Source: Gemmatimonadaceae bacterium (lineage in GTDB: Bacteria > Gemmatimonadota > Gemmatimonadetes > Gemmatimonadales > Gemmatimonadaceae). Taken from it: a stretch of 64,000 bases of DNA. Below, in pieces: positions 55,615 to 64,000 of this stretch. The stretch lies in the NCBI GenBank assembly GCA_020846935.1, contig JADLCY010000007.1:62001-126000 (forward strand), read 5' to 3'. The translations under genes and the position numbers were made by a program. The notes below the pieces were generated by a model. That model worked only from the letters and a program-made list of their open reading frames with translations. It did not search any database and was not told the DNA's origin. Each line of letters starts with the position of its first letter. Position 1 is the first letter of the stretch.

Positions 55615-56853
55615 CTACTCGATGGTGTTTCGTTCAAACAACCACTTGAAGACCTTTTCCTCGGTGATGCCTCGCTCCAGCTCGGCAAGCCGTCCCGCCT
55701 TCTGCAGGGTCGCGTAGACCTGTCCTGGGTTCTGACCCCGTTTCTCTGCAAGCTCCGTGACCTTGTCGTCCAACTCACCCTCGGAGGCCTTCAGGTTCTC
55801 AGTTTCGGCCAGAGTCTCGACAATCAGATCGCGGCGAACCTGTCTTTCCGCGGTGGGACGAAACTGTCCGACGAACCGTTCCTTTTCACTGTCCGGAATC
55901 TGGTAGGCGTTGGCGTAGCCATCCACCGTCTGCTGCACCCAGCTCGGCGGCACGTCAAAGCTGTTGGCGCCGATGATCTCGTCGAGCAGTCGCGAGCGGA
56001 CCTCGGCATCGGTTTCTCGCCTGGCGGCTTCCAGCATGTCCGCACGGACGGCGGTCCGCAGCGCTTCGAGGGAATCGAAGTCGCCGACTTCGCGTGCCAG
56101 CGCGTCATCAAGGTTGGGCAACGACTTGCGCTTGACGTCGGCGAGGGCGACACAGACCATCTTGCTGTGCCCTCGCTGCGCTTCGTCGGGGAAATCATCG
56201 GGCCATTTCACCAGGCGCTCCGCTGAGGCACCCGGTTCCAACTCGGTGATGACCTCCTCGATGCCGGGGATCGCGTGGCCAGCGCCCAGCACGATCTTGT
56301 ACTCCTTGCCTTCGGGGATGGTCCCGTCATCGGCCGCGGTGGCCAGCGTGACGGTGACGAGGTCACCCTCCATGGGCTTGCCCTCGACCGGCGACCAATT
56401 GGCGCGCTGCTCGCGCAGCTGCTCCAGCTGCTCGCTCACCTGCTCGTCGGTGACGTGTCGCTCCGTGCGCTCCACCTTGAACCCGGACGTGCGCGAGAGT
56501 GTCAGCTCCGGCCGGATTTCGACGTGGAGTTCGAACGAGACGGGCTGGCCGTCCTCGAACTTGAGATCGTGGACGTGCGGCTGCGAGGCGACCTTGATCT
56601 TTTCGCGATCGATCACCTCGCGATACGCGGCCTGCACGAGGTGGTCCAGCGCTTCGGCCTTGATGGCGTCGCCGTAGCGCTTCATCACCATGGCGGCCGG
56701 CGCTTTGCCCGGGCGGAAGCCGGGGATACTTACCCGCGAGGCCAGTTTGCGCGCGGCATCCTGCCGGGCGGCATTGACGTCGTCAACGGGGATGGTGACC
56801 TGAATGAGGCGCTCGGCGCCGTCGCTTTTCCGGGATTCGAACGCGATGTTCAT
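55615..56853 (-). CDS. tig: Trigger factor
   Basis: A 412-residue ribosome-associated chaperone and peptidyl-prolyl isomerase. The ribosome-binding signature is VSIPGFRPGKAPAAMVMKRY (residues about 42-61). The FKBP-like PPIase domain is in the middle (EGDLVTVTLATAADDG, KEYKIVLGAGHAIPGIEEVI). The C-terminal helical arms end YATLQKAGRLAELERGITEE. It heads the operon with clpP 6 bp downstream. The 147-bp gap upstream separates it from the divergent outer-membrane gene. Confidence 0.95.
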   Translation of the reverse strand: MNIAFESRKSDGAERLIQVTIPVDDVNAARQDAARKLASRVSIPGFRPGKAPAAMVMKRYGDAIKAEALDHLVQAAYREVIDREKIKVASQPHVHDLKFEDGQPVSFELHVEIRPELTLSRTSGFKVERTERHVTDEQVSEQLEQLREQRANWSPVEGKPMEGDLVTVTLATAADDGTIPEGKEYKIVLGAGHAIPGIEEVITELEPGASAERLVKWPDDFPDEAQRGHSKMVCVALADVKRKSLPNLDDALAREVGDFDSLEALRTAVRADMLEAARRETDAEVRSRLLDEIIGANSFDVPPSWVQQTVDGYANAYQIPDSEKERFVGQFRPTAERQVRRDLIVETLAETENLKASEGELDDKVTELAEKRGQNPGQVYATLQKAGRLAELERGITEEKVFKWLFERNTIE

Positions 56854-57000
56854 GGAGTCTCAGCGGGCGTCCGCCGGGAGGGATCGTTGGGCGGATTGCA
56901 GTGGTACCAGTCGAACGCTGGAAGGTAATGGGCGCTGAAACCCGGTCCAAGCCGCACAGGCGGACAGGGCTGCGCCCGTCACAAATACTCCGGAGGAGTC

Positions 57001-57549
57001 ATGCACGTCCGTCGTTCCGTCCTGATCACCTGGTCCCTTGCTGCCGCCCTGGCCGGGGCTGCCGTTGTTGGCGTTCGGCCCGTGGCCGCGCAGGAGAGCA
57101 AGCCCACATTGGGCTATCGCAACCTGCTGACGATCGATCCGCTGGGCATCCCGTTCGAATACTTCTCCGTGGAGTACGAGCGCATGATGACCGGCCTTGT
57201 GTCGGTAGGGCTGATCGGCTCCTACCTCGGGTGGGGCGACGGATCGTTCACGACGCTGGAGTCCAAGCTGCGCTTCTACCTCAATGAGGAGGCGCCGGAT
57301 GGCTTTGCGGTCGGCCTTGCGGGCGGCATCACGCGCGTTCAGGAGGACGAGCCCAACCGGCCTGACCAGGCCGAGACGCGTCCGACGATTGGCGTGATAG
57401 TCGACTACAGCTGGATCCTCGGGAAAGCACAGCGTTTCGTCGTGAGCACGGGCGTGGGCGCCAAACGGGTGCTCGGTGTGAAGGCGGAGTACAACGACAT
57501 TCCCACGGCGTATCCCACGGCGCGCTTTCAGGTCGGCATCAGGTACTGA
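57001..57549 (+). CDS. Small outer-membrane beta-barrel protein
   Basis: A 182-residue exported protein with signal peptide (MHVRRSVLITWSLAAALAGA, ending VAAQE) and an eight-stranded-barrel-like body (GLVSVGLIGSYLGWGDGSF, FAVGLAGGITRVQED, FVVSTGVGAKRVLG), ending FQVGIRY with a C-terminal aromatic residue as in barrel proteins. It resembles DUF3575-type proteins in length and layout; that link is an inference. A strong GGAGGAG sits just before the ATG at 57001. Confidence 0.7.
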   Translation: MHVRRSVLITWSLAAALAGAAVVGVRPVAAQESKPTLGYRNLLTIDPLGIPFEYFSVEYERMMTGLVSVGLIGSYLGWGDGSFTTLESKLRFYLNEEAPDGFAVGLAGGITRVQEDEPNRPDQAETRPTIGVIVDYSWILGKAQRFVVSTGVGAKRVLGVKAEYNDIPTAYPTARFQVGIRY

Positions 57550-57557
57550 GCCCGGGC

Positions 57558-59027
57558 CTACGCATCGGCGCGGCCGATCAGGTCTGCCACGATCTTGCCG
57601 GACGAAAGTACGCCGGGAATGCCGGCGCCGGGATGAGTGCCCGCGCCGGCGAAGTAGAGGTTGGGGATGTCCTCGCTCCGGTTGTGCGGTCGGAACCACG
57701 CGGACTGCGTGAGAATGGGCTCGAGGGAGAACGCGCTGCCCAGGTGACTGTTGAGTGCGTCGCGAAAATACGTCGGCTCGATGCGCCGCTCGGTCACGAG
57801 GTGACGCGAGAGGTCGGGAAGCCAATGGGCCTCCAGGTGCTGCATGATGGCGTCCCGGTAGGCCGGGCCTGCGTTGGCCCAGTCGATATCGGCGCCGAGG
57901 TGTGGCACGGGTGACAACACGTACCATGCATCACACCCCGGTGGAGCCAGCGAGGGGTCGGTTGCCGTGGGGCGGTGCAGGTAGAGCGAGAAGTCCGGCG
58001 AAAGCCGCCGGTTGACGAAGACGTCGTCGAGCAGACCGCGATAGCGCGGACCCATCAGGATCTCGTGATGGGCGAGGTGGTCGTAGCGCCGGTTCGTGCC
58101 GAAGTAGATCACCACGAGCGACATCGAGTACCGACGGCGGCGCACGCGCGCGTCGGTGTGATGCGTGCGTGCATGCGCCGGGACCAGGTGCAGGTAGGTC
58201 GCGGCCACGTCGCCGTTGCTCACCACCGCGTCCGCTTGCACGATCTCCCCATCTGCGAGGCGCACGCCGGTGGCGCGCCGGGACTGCACCTCGATCTCGG
58301 CGACCTCGGTGTTCAGCCGCAGTTCGCCGCCGAGGTCCGCAAACCGACGGGCGAGTCCACGCACGAGCGCCCCCGTGCCACCCATCGCGAACCACACGCC
58401 CCACGTCTTCTCGAGGTGATGGATCAGCGCATAGATCGATGTGGTCTGGAACGGGTTTCCGCCGACCAGGAGCGGGTGAAACGAAAAGACCTGCCGCAAG
58501 CGTTCGTCGCGGATGAAGCGGTTCACGTATCCGGCCACCGACCGCCATGACTGGAGTCGCACCAGGTCGGGGGCGACACGCAGCATATCGCCCAGTCGCA
58601 GAAACGGCGCATCGATGAGCGCAAAGCCGGTGCGGAATATGGCCTCGGTGTGCCGGGCAAACGCTTCGTAGCCGCTCACGTCGCCCGGGCTGAAGGCGCG
58701 CACCTGTCGCAGGATCTCGTCGTGCGACCCGGAGTAGCGAAACACCGAGCCGTCGCCGAATCGCACATTGTAGAACGGGTCGAGCGGCACGAGCCGCACG
58801 TAGTCGTCGATCGCGCCCCCGCCGAGCCCAAAGAGCTCGTGCAGCAGCCACGGGGCGGTGATGATCGTGGGGCCGGCGTCAAAGGTGAAGCCGTCCTGGG
58901 TGAAGGTCGCGGCGCGTCCGCCGGGCTGGTCCAGCTTCTCGAGGATGGTGACCCGGTGGCCCTGGGCGAGGAGGCGGATGCCCGCGGCGAGGCCGCCGAA
59001 GCCGGAACCAATGATGGCGACCCGCAT
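57558..59027 (-). CDS. crtI: Phytoene desaturase (CrtI-type)
   Basis: A 489-residue FAD-dependent desaturase that converts phytoene to lycopene or a related product. FAD motif VAIIGSGFGGLAAGIRLLAQG at the N-terminus, LEKLDQPGGRAATFTQDGFT, FDAGPTIITAPWLLHELFG, and the C-terminal NLYFAGAGTHPGAGIPGVLS, which is diagnostic for CrtI/CrtN enzymes. It follows cruF by 18 bp. The exact number of desaturations cannot be read from sequence. Confidence 0.95.
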   Translation of the reverse strand: MRVAIIGSGFGGLAAGIRLLAQGHRVTILEKLDQPGGRAATFTQDGFTFDAGPTIITAPWLLHELFGLGGGAIDDYVRLVPLDPFYNVRFGDGSVFRYSGSHDEILRQVRAFSPGDVSGYEAFARHTEAIFRTGFALIDAPFLRLGDMLRVAPDLVRLQSWRSVAGYVNRFIRDERLRQVFSFHPLLVGGNPFQTTSIYALIHHLEKTWGVWFAMGGTGALVRGLARRFADLGGELRLNTEVAEIEVQSRRATGVRLADGEIVQADAVVSNGDVAATYLHLVPAHARTHHTDARVRRRRYSMSLVVIYFGTNRRYDHLAHHEILMGPRYRGLLDDVFVNRRLSPDFSLYLHRPTATDPSLAPPGCDAWYVLSPVPHLGADIDWANAGPAYRDAIMQHLEAHWLPDLSRHLVTERRIEPTYFRDALNSHLGSAFSLEPILTQSAWFRPHNRSEDIPNLYFAGAGTHPGAGIPGVLSSGKIVADLIGRADA

Positions 59028-59045
59028 GACGGCGCAGGGCCGGCG

Positions 59046-59975
59046 TTAGGCGGTGGATGTGACCATCGCCGCGGCACCCTCGTGGCGCGCGACGCGTCGC
59101 CAGGTCAGCGCCAGCGGGAGCGTCATGGCCAGGGTGCCGAGGATCGCCGCCCCCCAGAGATCATCCCGCACGCAGAGCACCACCGGCATGACGCCGTTGG
59201 CGGCGTACAACACCAACGGGAGGCGGCTCGGGCTGATCGCACCGGTGAACGCGGTTGGCGGCGCGATGGCCAGCATCGCGCGCGCGACGAGCGTCCCGGT
59301 GACGTACCAGCCGAACCAGTTCGACAGCGGCATACCATAGAACGCATCGCGCGTGAAGAAGGCGACGACCCACGCGGGCAGTCCGGTGCCGGTGAACATC
59401 TCGCCGCTGCCCCAGAGCCAGTGCGACGTGCGCACCATGGCTGGATCCATCGATACGTCCCACGCCACGAGCACGAGGCCCGCCACGGCCGCCCACCGCC
59501 AGCGCGAGCGGGCATCGTCGGCCGGCGCCAGTCGTCGTCCGCAGATCGCCAGCGAGGCGTAGAGCATGTAGAACCACGAGATGGGAATCGGAAACGGCAC
59601 CAGACCGGCGATGCGGTAGCCCAGCAGAGGCGTGTACCGGTAGTCCCCGAACGGCAGCCCCGTGGCGGTGCCGGCGAGTTCGGCGCCTAACGAGATCACG
59701 GAGCCGACGACCAGCAGCGCCGTGGCGCGCCACCACCCCAGCCGCCCGCCCGCGTGCACCAGCGCCGCGAGCGCGCCCAGCACCACGTAGGTCGGCCCCG
59801 AGAACTTCCAGCCGAGCCGCATGATCGTCGCGTTCGGCTCCTGCTGGAGCATTGGCCCCGGCGGGCCGTTCAGCACCGTGACCATCGCCAGCGATGAGAA
59901 CGCGATGAGCGCCAGGTGCGCGATCAGCAGTCCCCGGGCGAGTCGCTCGGTCGTTCGGACCTCGGGCGCAATCAC
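59046..59975 (-). CDS. cruF: CruF-type carotenoid hydratase
   Basis: A 309-residue membrane protein of the DUF422/CruF family (carotenoid 1',2'-hydratase). Seven or so hydrophobic segments are visible. Family segments include GPTYVVLGALAALVHAGG, FGDYRYTPLLGYRIAGLVPF, PIPISWFYMLYASLAI, LVLVAWDVSMDPAMV and GMPLSNWFGWYVTG. CruF adds water to the end of acyclic or monocyclic carotenoids. The GTG at 59975 overlaps the crtB stop (GTGA), so crtB-cruF-crtI is translationally coupled. Two CGTTAGGC octamers lie in the gene, one at its stop. Confidence 0.85.
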   Translation of the reverse strand: MIAPEVRTTERLARGLLIAHLALIAFSSLAMVTVLNGPPGPMLQQEPNATIMRLGWKFSGPTYVVLGALAALVHAGGRLGWWRATALLVVGSVISLGAELAGTATGLPFGDYRYTPLLGYRIAGLVPFPIPISWFYMLYASLAICGRRLAPADDARSRWRWAAVAGLVLVAWDVSMDPAMVRTSHWLWGSGEMFTGTGLPAWVVAFFTRDAFYGMPLSNWFGWYVTGTLVARAMLAIAPPTAFTGAISPSRLPLVLYAANGVMPVVLCVRDDLWGAAILGTLAMTLPLALTWRRVARHEGAAAMVTSTA

Positions 59976-60886
59976 GCCGTGGCCACGTCGTCCAGCGACC
60001 CGCGCGCCGCGCCGGCCGGATCGAGCAGCGCACGGCCGAGCACCACGGCGCGTTCGCGCCAACCAAGTCGCGCCCGTTGCGTGAAGGTGTCGTAGCCGTT
60101 CCGCTCGATCGCGTCGAGAATTCGCGCATACCCTGAGGCACACGCGCTCGCGCACCGCCGTGAATCCGCATCGAGCATCGGGATGCCCGGGGCGGCGAGG
60201 TGGTAGTAGTGGCGCGCGCGGGTCACCTGACGGCGCATCAGCCCTTCCCATGCGTCACGACGACGCGCGGCGCGACCTGTGATCACATCGTCCGGCGCGA
60301 AGCCAAACTCGAGTAACTCGTCGGTGGGCACGTAACACCGCCCTCGGCGTGCGTCTTCACCGATGTCCCGCAGCACGTTCGTCAGCTGCATCGCCACACC
60401 CAGGGCGCGCGCGTGCGTCACCGCGAGTGGCCTGGCCCCCGGCGTGCCGCCAACGCTCATGACCGCGAGGCACATTTCGCCGACGCTCCCGGCCACGCCC
60501 TCGCAGTAGGCAAGCAGGTTGGACCAGGTATCGAGCGGACGCGCGGTGATGTCGACCGCGACGCCGTCGAGCAGTTCCACGAGGGGGGCGGCGGGGATCG
60601 CAAAACGGTCGGTGGCCCACGCCAGCTCCCGAAATACCGCGTCCGTTCCCGCGCCGCAGAGCGCGCGGTCGAGGGCGCGACGATGCTGGTCCAGCCGCTG
60701 GGTGACGCTCCCGGCTTCCAGGCCGTCGTTGGCGAGGTCGACCAGGTCATCGGCGACGCGGCAGAAGGCGTAGAGCGCGTACGTCGCGCGCCGCTTCTCT
60801 GCCGGTAGCAGCAGGCTGGCCACGGAAAAGGTGCGGGCGTGCCGCCGGGTGACCTGCTCGCAGAACTGTGCGTCGGGGTGCGTCAT
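59972..60886 (-). CDS. crtB: Phytoene synthase (CrtB)
   Basis: A 304-residue head-to-head prenyl synthase that makes phytoene from two GGPP. The two Asp-rich Mg-binding motifs are AFCRVADDLVDLAND and QLTNVLRDIGEDARRGRCYV, and HARTFSVASLLLPAEKR near the N-terminus is conserved. The ATG at 60886 is chosen for normal length; the frame is open further upstream but not protein-like. It heads the crtB-cruF-crtI operon. A TTGACA on this strand (60931-60936) lies about 45 bp upstream. Confidence 0.93.
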   Translation of the reverse strand: MTHPDAQFCEQVTRRHARTFSVASLLLPAEKRRATYALYAFCRVADDLVDLANDGLEAGSVTQRLDQHRRALDRALCGAGTDAVFRELAWATDRFAIPAAPLVELLDGVAVDITARPLDTWSNLLAYCEGVAGSVGEMCLAVMSVGGTPGARPLAVTHARALGVAMQLTNVLRDIGEDARRGRCYVPTDELLEFGFAPDDVITGRAARRRDAWEGLMRRQVTRARHYYHLAAPGIPMLDADSRRCASACASGYARILDAIERNGYDTFTQRARLGWRERAVVLGRALLDPAGAARGSLDDVATA

Positions 60887-61199
60887 CAGCTCGAAACGTG
60901 AATCGAAAGGGACATCGGGTGATGAGTCATTGTCAACCGCTGTTCCTACGCGGGGGGCCGTTGCCCGGATCCTTGGCATGACGCCTGCCACTCGCGGATC
61001 GGTTCAGCGACCCGGTCCTCGCGTGCCTCGACGATCGCACGGTGCAGACCAGGTGGCTCCGCACGCAGTGCCGGCACGAAGGCGGCGGGCAGACTGGGTT
61101 CCTCGTCGCGCCTGCGCTACGCGAGTCCGCCTCTCCCGAGGAGGTGCGCAGATCCGGTTCACGGTCGTATCGTGCGGACGACTCACTCCGGAGGCCTCG
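60887..61199. other. Divergent intergenic region between crtB and the amidohydrolase
   Basis: 313 bp with no supported gene. It contains a minus-strand TTGACA (60931-60936) directly beside an ATGACTCAT palindrome and an inverted repeat TGGCA-N7-TGCCA (60974-60990). These are candidate regulatory sites for the carotenoid operon or the amidohydrolase; no clear -10 elements were found. Confidence 0.4.
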
Positions 61200-62636
61200 A
61201 TGTTCCATCGTTGCTGCGCCCTGCTTCTCGTGACCGGCGCGCTGTCTGCCCGCGCGCAGACGTCCGAGGTGCTGATCACCGGCGCGTCCGTGATCGACGT
61301 GCGCTCGGGCGTGGCGCGCTCTGGTCTGACCCTCCGCGTGGCCGGTGGGGTGATCGCGTCCGTGGGCCCTGATCGCGGGGTGAGCCCCGCGCCTGGCGCA
61401 CGGGTGATCGATGCGCGAGGGAAGTTCGTGATCCCCGGGCTGTGGGACATGCACATGCACTTTGGCGGTGGTGATTCGCTGATTGCCGAGAACCGCAATC
61501 TGCTGGGGCTGTACCTGGCGAACGGGATCACGACGATTCGGGACGCCGCGGGCGACCTTGCGACCACCGTGGTGGCCTGGCGCGACTCGATCGCGAGCGG
61601 CGCCATGGACGGGCCAACGATTTTCACCTCGGGGCCCAAGCTCGAGGGCATCCAGTCCATCTGGCCCGGCGACCTCGAGGTGGGGACGCGCGCGGAGGTC
61701 GACGCGGCGCTGGACCGGATCGTCGCGCTGCGTGCGGACTTCGTGAAGATCACCGACAACACGCTGGATCCCGAGCTGTTTCTCTACGCGTTAGGCGCGG
61801 TGCGCCGTCGCGGGCTCCGGAGCTCGGCGCACATTCCCCAGCCGATCGCGGTGCGTGATGCGGTCGAGGCGGGCCTCGGTTCGATCGAGCACCTCTCGTA
61901 CGCCATCAAGGCCGGGTCACCGCGCGAGGCAGAGTTGGCGCGTCAGCGCGCGGAAGGGCGGATCCCGAGGCGCGTGCCGCCGGAGAATGCGGCGCAGGTA
62001 TTCGACGAGGACATCGCGATGTCGACCTATCGGCTGATGGCGGAGAGGGGCGTCGCCATCACGCCGACGCTGAGCATCAGTCGCACACTGGCGTATCTCG
62101 ATTCCGACGACCACACGCGGGATCCGGGACTCGCCTTCATCGGGCCCGGGTTGCGCGCGACGTACCGGGGTCGCGTGGAGGCGGCGGCGCGAGCGGATGC
62201 GGCGGGCATCGAGCGTCGGCATCGGAGCTACGAGTTTGCGAAGGCCAGGATTCCGCTGCTTCAGCGGGCGGGGGTGACGATCTTCGCGGGGACTGACGCC
62301 GGGTTCCTCAACTCCTTCGTCTATCCCGGCTTTGCCCTGCACCAGGAGATGGCGTTGCTGCAGGAAGCCGGGCTGACGCCGCTCGAGACGCTGCAGGCCG
62401 CGACGATCAACGGCGCGCGTTGGCTTGGCCAGGACCGTCGCTCTGCGGGGCTGGAGCCGGGGATGGTGGCGGACCTGGTGGTGTTGGACGCGAATCCACT
62501 GATTGACGTGCGCGCGACGCGATCGATCCGGGGGGTGATGGTGCGTGGGAGGTACTTTGATCGGGCGGCGCTGGATGCCATGCTCGACGAGGTGCGGCGT
62601 CGGGCCAGCGCGCCGAGTGGGGCGCGCCCGGACTGA
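61200..62636 (+). CDS. Secreted metal-dependent amidohydrolase
   Basis: A 478-residue exported protein (MFHRCCALLLVTGALSARAQ signal). It belongs to the amidohydrolase / imidazolonepropionase-like superfamily: TGASVIDVRSGVARSG, the metal site GKFVIPGLWDMHMHFGGG (HxH), LRSSAHIPQPIAV, SIEHLSY, the late metal Asp in TIFAGTDAGFLNSFVYPG, then EMALLQEAGLTPLETLQAAT and GSIEPGMVADLVV-type LEPGMVADLVVLDANPL. It may hydrolyse a cyclic amide or dipeptide in the periplasm; the substrate is unknown. A CCGGAGG sits before the ATG at 61200. Confidence 0.87.
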   Translation: MFHRCCALLLVTGALSARAQTSEVLITGASVIDVRSGVARSGLTLRVAGGVIASVGPDRGVSPAPGARVIDARGKFVIPGLWDMHMHFGGGDSLIAENRNLLGLYLANGITTIRDAAGDLATTVVAWRDSIASGAMDGPTIFTSGPKLEGIQSIWPGDLEVGTRAEVDAALDRIVALRADFVKITDNTLDPELFLYALGAVRRRGLRSSAHIPQPIAVRDAVEAGLGSIEHLSYAIKAGSPREAELARQRAEGRIPRRVPPENAAQVFDEDIAMSTYRLMAERGVAITPTLSISRTLAYLDSDDHTRDPGLAFIGPGLRATYRGRVEAAARADAAGIERRHRSYEFAKARIPLLQRAGVTIFAGTDAGFLNSFVYPGFALHQEMALLQEAGLTPLETLQAATINGARWLGQDRRSAGLEPGMVADLVVLDANPLIDVRATRSIRGVMVRGRYFDRAALDAMLDEVRRRASAPSGARPD

Positions 62637-62712
62637 GCCGGTTGGGCTGGCCACGGTGTTGCGCTTGACGGGGTGGTGCGCCACGATCCCCGCCCTTGCC
62701 CACGGAGTGCGT

Positions 62713-63306
62713 GTGTTCCCGACCGAGAAGGACGTCCGGTTCGATCGTCGACTCGCCGTGGTGCGGCGGGTGTCCTGGTTCGTGGCCGCGCCGCTGCTGA
62801 TCTTTGGTGCCGTGCGCGTGACCGCCACCGGCACCGGCATTGCGCATTCGTCCGTGCGCGCGGCGATGATCTATGGATTCGTGCTGCTGGTGCTGCGGCT
62901 GGCCGGCAAGCGGACGATGGCGCAGATCACGACCTTTGATCTGGTGATCCTGCTGATCCTGAGCGAGGCGATTCAGCCGGCGATGGTGGGGGACGGGAGT
63001 TCGATGCTCAACGCCTTCGTGATCGTCGGGACGCTGGTGGCGATCGACGTGGCGTTAGGCGTGGGCAAGGATCGGAGCCCGACGCTGGCCCGCTGGCTGG
63101 ACGACGTGCCGACGGTCCTGATCCGGGAGGGGGTGGCCGATGAGGCCGCGATGCGCCGTGTCCGGGTCGACCTGGGTGACGTGATGGAGTCCGCGCGGCT
63201 GCACCAGGGCATCATGGACCGCGCGCAGGTGCGTTATGCGATCCTCGAGCGGACCGGCGGGATTTCGATCATTCCGTGGGGCGGGGGCGCCGACGAGCGG
63301 CGCTGA
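62713..63306 (+). CDS. DUF421 (YetF/YcaP-type) membrane protein
   Basis: A 197-residue membrane protein with three N-terminal hydrophobic segments (RRVSWFVAAPLLIFGAVRV, SVRAAMIYGFVLLVLRLAG, AFVIVGTLVAIDVALG) and a soluble C-terminal domain. The family signature RLAGKRTMAQITTFDLVILL is present, then VPTVLIREGV, RVDLGDVMESARLHQGI and YAILERTGGISIIP. Function of DUF421 proteins is unknown; spore-coat and stress links exist elsewhere. GTG at 62713 is favoured by a GGAG five bases upstream. Confidence 0.75.
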   Translation: MFPTEKDVRFDRRLAVVRRVSWFVAAPLLIFGAVRVTATGTGIAHSSVRAAMIYGFVLLVLRLAGKRTMAQITTFDLVILLILSEAIQPAMVGDGSSMLNAFVIVGTLVAIDVALGVGKDRSPTLARWLDDVPTVLIREGVADEAAMRRVRVDLGDVMESARLHQGIMDRAQVRYAILERTGGISIIPWGGGADERR

Positions 63307-63407
63307 AGCGCGCGGTGGCTGGCCTGTCTTCGGATGGCGCGGTGTTCACAGCGGCAAGGCGCTCCGAGGGGTTCCGCACAATTTTCGAACATTCGTCCCA
63401 CGATTTA
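63307..63407. other. Intergenic region before the last promoter
   Basis: No gene is seen between the DUF421 stop and the promoter of the TonB-dependent receptor gene. Confidence 0.5.
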
Positions 63408-63436
63408 TTGACACGCCTTCCGGGTGGGGGCATAAT
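63408..63436 (+). promoter_or_regulatory. Sigma-70-type promoter of the TonB-dependent receptor gene
   Basis: TTGACA (63408-63413), 17-nt spacer and CATAAT (63431-63436) form a near-perfect promoter. The following AT-poor leader of about 200 nt leads to the gene at 63646. Confidence 0.75.
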
Positions 63437-63645
63437 GGCGCGTTCCACGACAGCTGTCTCCGGAATCGGCTGACATACGTCAGCTGATCCCGGGTTCCCC
63501 TTTGCGTCCGAATTGCGCCTGCTCAGCCCTGCTGCCTCGCGGGTGTTTGCCCGCTGCAAGGAATGCCACACCCGGGCTGGACATCCCGGGAGCGCCGACC
63601 CCACGGCCTGTGGTTCGTAGTCACCCCGTTCACATGGAGGAACGC
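63437..63645 (+). promoter_or_regulatory. Long structured 5' leader of the TonB-dependent receptor gene
   Basis: About 200 nt between the promoter and the start codon. It can form the hairpins GCTGAC-ATAC-GTCAGC (63469-63484) and GCGGG-TGTTTG-CCCGC further on, and a CCCGGG repeat pair near 63570-63595. A strong GGAGG (63636-63640) precedes the start codon. Confidence 0.45.
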
Positions 63646-64000
63646 ATGGTGAGACATGTCCGTAGCACAATGTCCCTGTTGGCTGTCCTTACGGCCATCG
63701 CCCCCGGAACGTTGGCCGCGCAGGGCGCCACTGGGACGGTCGAAGGGTCGGTACTGGAGCAAGGCTCCGGTCGGCCCCTCGGCAACGCGCAGGTGTTCAT
63801 CGCCGGAACGACGCTGGGAGCGCTGACCAACGGGCAGGGCTTCTATCGTATCACCGGCGCCCCGGCTCGGCAGGTCGATGTCCGCGTCCGACTCATCGGA
63901 TTCGGACCGGCCAGCAAGTCGGCCCTGGTTACGGCGGGGCAGACGTCGACGGTGGACTTCACGCTCTCCGTCTCGGCGCTTCAGCTGGAGCAGGTGGTCG
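63646..64000 (+). CDS. TonB-dependent receptor/SusC-like protein, N-terminal part (cut by window edge)
   Basis: The first 118 codons are present. A signal peptide (ending GTLAAQ) is followed by a carboxypeptidase-regulatory-like domain: GTVEGSVLEQGSGRPLGNAQ, VFIAGTTLGALTNGQGFYRI, VDVRVRLIGFGPASK, then the start of the plug region SALQLEQVV. This is the same layout as the SusC-like protein at 45601-48744, but the sequence is clearly a different paralog. The ATG at 63646 has GGAGG five bases upstream. Confidence 0.8.
   Translation, partial: MVRHVRSTMSLLAVLTAIAPGTLAAQGATGTVEGSVLEQGSGRPLGNAQVFIAGTTLGALTNGQGFYRITGAPARQVDVRVRLIGFGPASKSALVTAGQTSTVDFTLSVSALQLEQVV

Noticed and set aside
57558-60886. 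Photosynthesis gene cluster
   Set aside because: The carotenoid genes suggested it, but no bch, puf, puh or acsF gene is present in the window.

Overview
The window looks like chromosomal DNA of a GC-rich, Gram-negative-type bacterium, most likely a member of the Gemmatimonadota. The reasons are SusC/SusD-type outer-membrane genes in a very GC-rich genome, many secreted beta-barrel proteins, a UbiE/UbiD/UbiA/UbiX set of the kind used for menaquinone, and a CrtB/CruF/CrtI carotenoid set. No rRNA, tRNA, CRISPR array, phage or intact transposase was recognised. Coding density is high, and many neighbours overlap by four bases (ATGA or GTGA), so translational coupling is common.

Layout, 1-14 kb: a nucleotidyltransferase start (cut by the edge), an outer-membrane protein and gpmI on the minus strand; two paralogous M15-type peptidases carrying EF-hand-like loops; a DUF2281-like protein; guaB; an APC permease; and a DHH phosphoesterase - Mrp - SAM hydrolase run. 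A sigma factor / anti-sigma / bactofilin-like operon follows on the minus strand. 14-19 kb: a tight menaquinone operon (menG, ubiD-, ubiA- and ubiX-type genes, metallophosphoesterase). 19-26.6 kb: on the minus strand a PLP sulfur-amino-acid enzyme, an M48 peptidase, purD, mutM and a UvrC-like half-protein; then an HD-GYP response regulator converging on a degenerate acyl-CoA-synthetase-like protein.

26.8-33.8 kb: glmM-glmS for UDP-GlcNAc precursor supply, ended by a clear terminator; an arsenic operon (arsR, a small Cys/His-rich peptide, arsN2, arsM) behind a near-consensus promoter with palindromes over the -10; dtd-maf; and a Spy-like periplasmic protein. 34-42.7 kb: an FHA-GAF-nucleotide cyclase coupled to an LPS-kinase-like gene and a heptosyltransferase-like gene; divergently a large outer-membrane protein; then a PilB/GspE ATPase fused to a receiver domain. 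42.7-49 kb: a susC-susD pair, with a 138-bp copy of the susD tail repeated 1352 bp away. Between the two copies lie an hpf gene and a frameshifted remnant of an RND efflux pump.

49-64 kb: a NUDIX gene; the protein-quality-control block tig-clpP-clpX | lon-engB-lipoprotein, split by two hairpin terminators; a small outer-membrane protein; the carotenoid operon crtB-cruF-crtI; an amidohydrolase; a DUF421 membrane protein; and the start of another TonB-dependent receptor with a clear sigma-70-type promoter and a roughly 200-nt structured leader.

The most unexpected global signal is an over-represented octamer, CGTTAGGC, seen 14 times in several reading registers including stop codons. It accounts for many of the otherwise rare TTA leucine codons. 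All functions are read from sequence alone; no database search was run.
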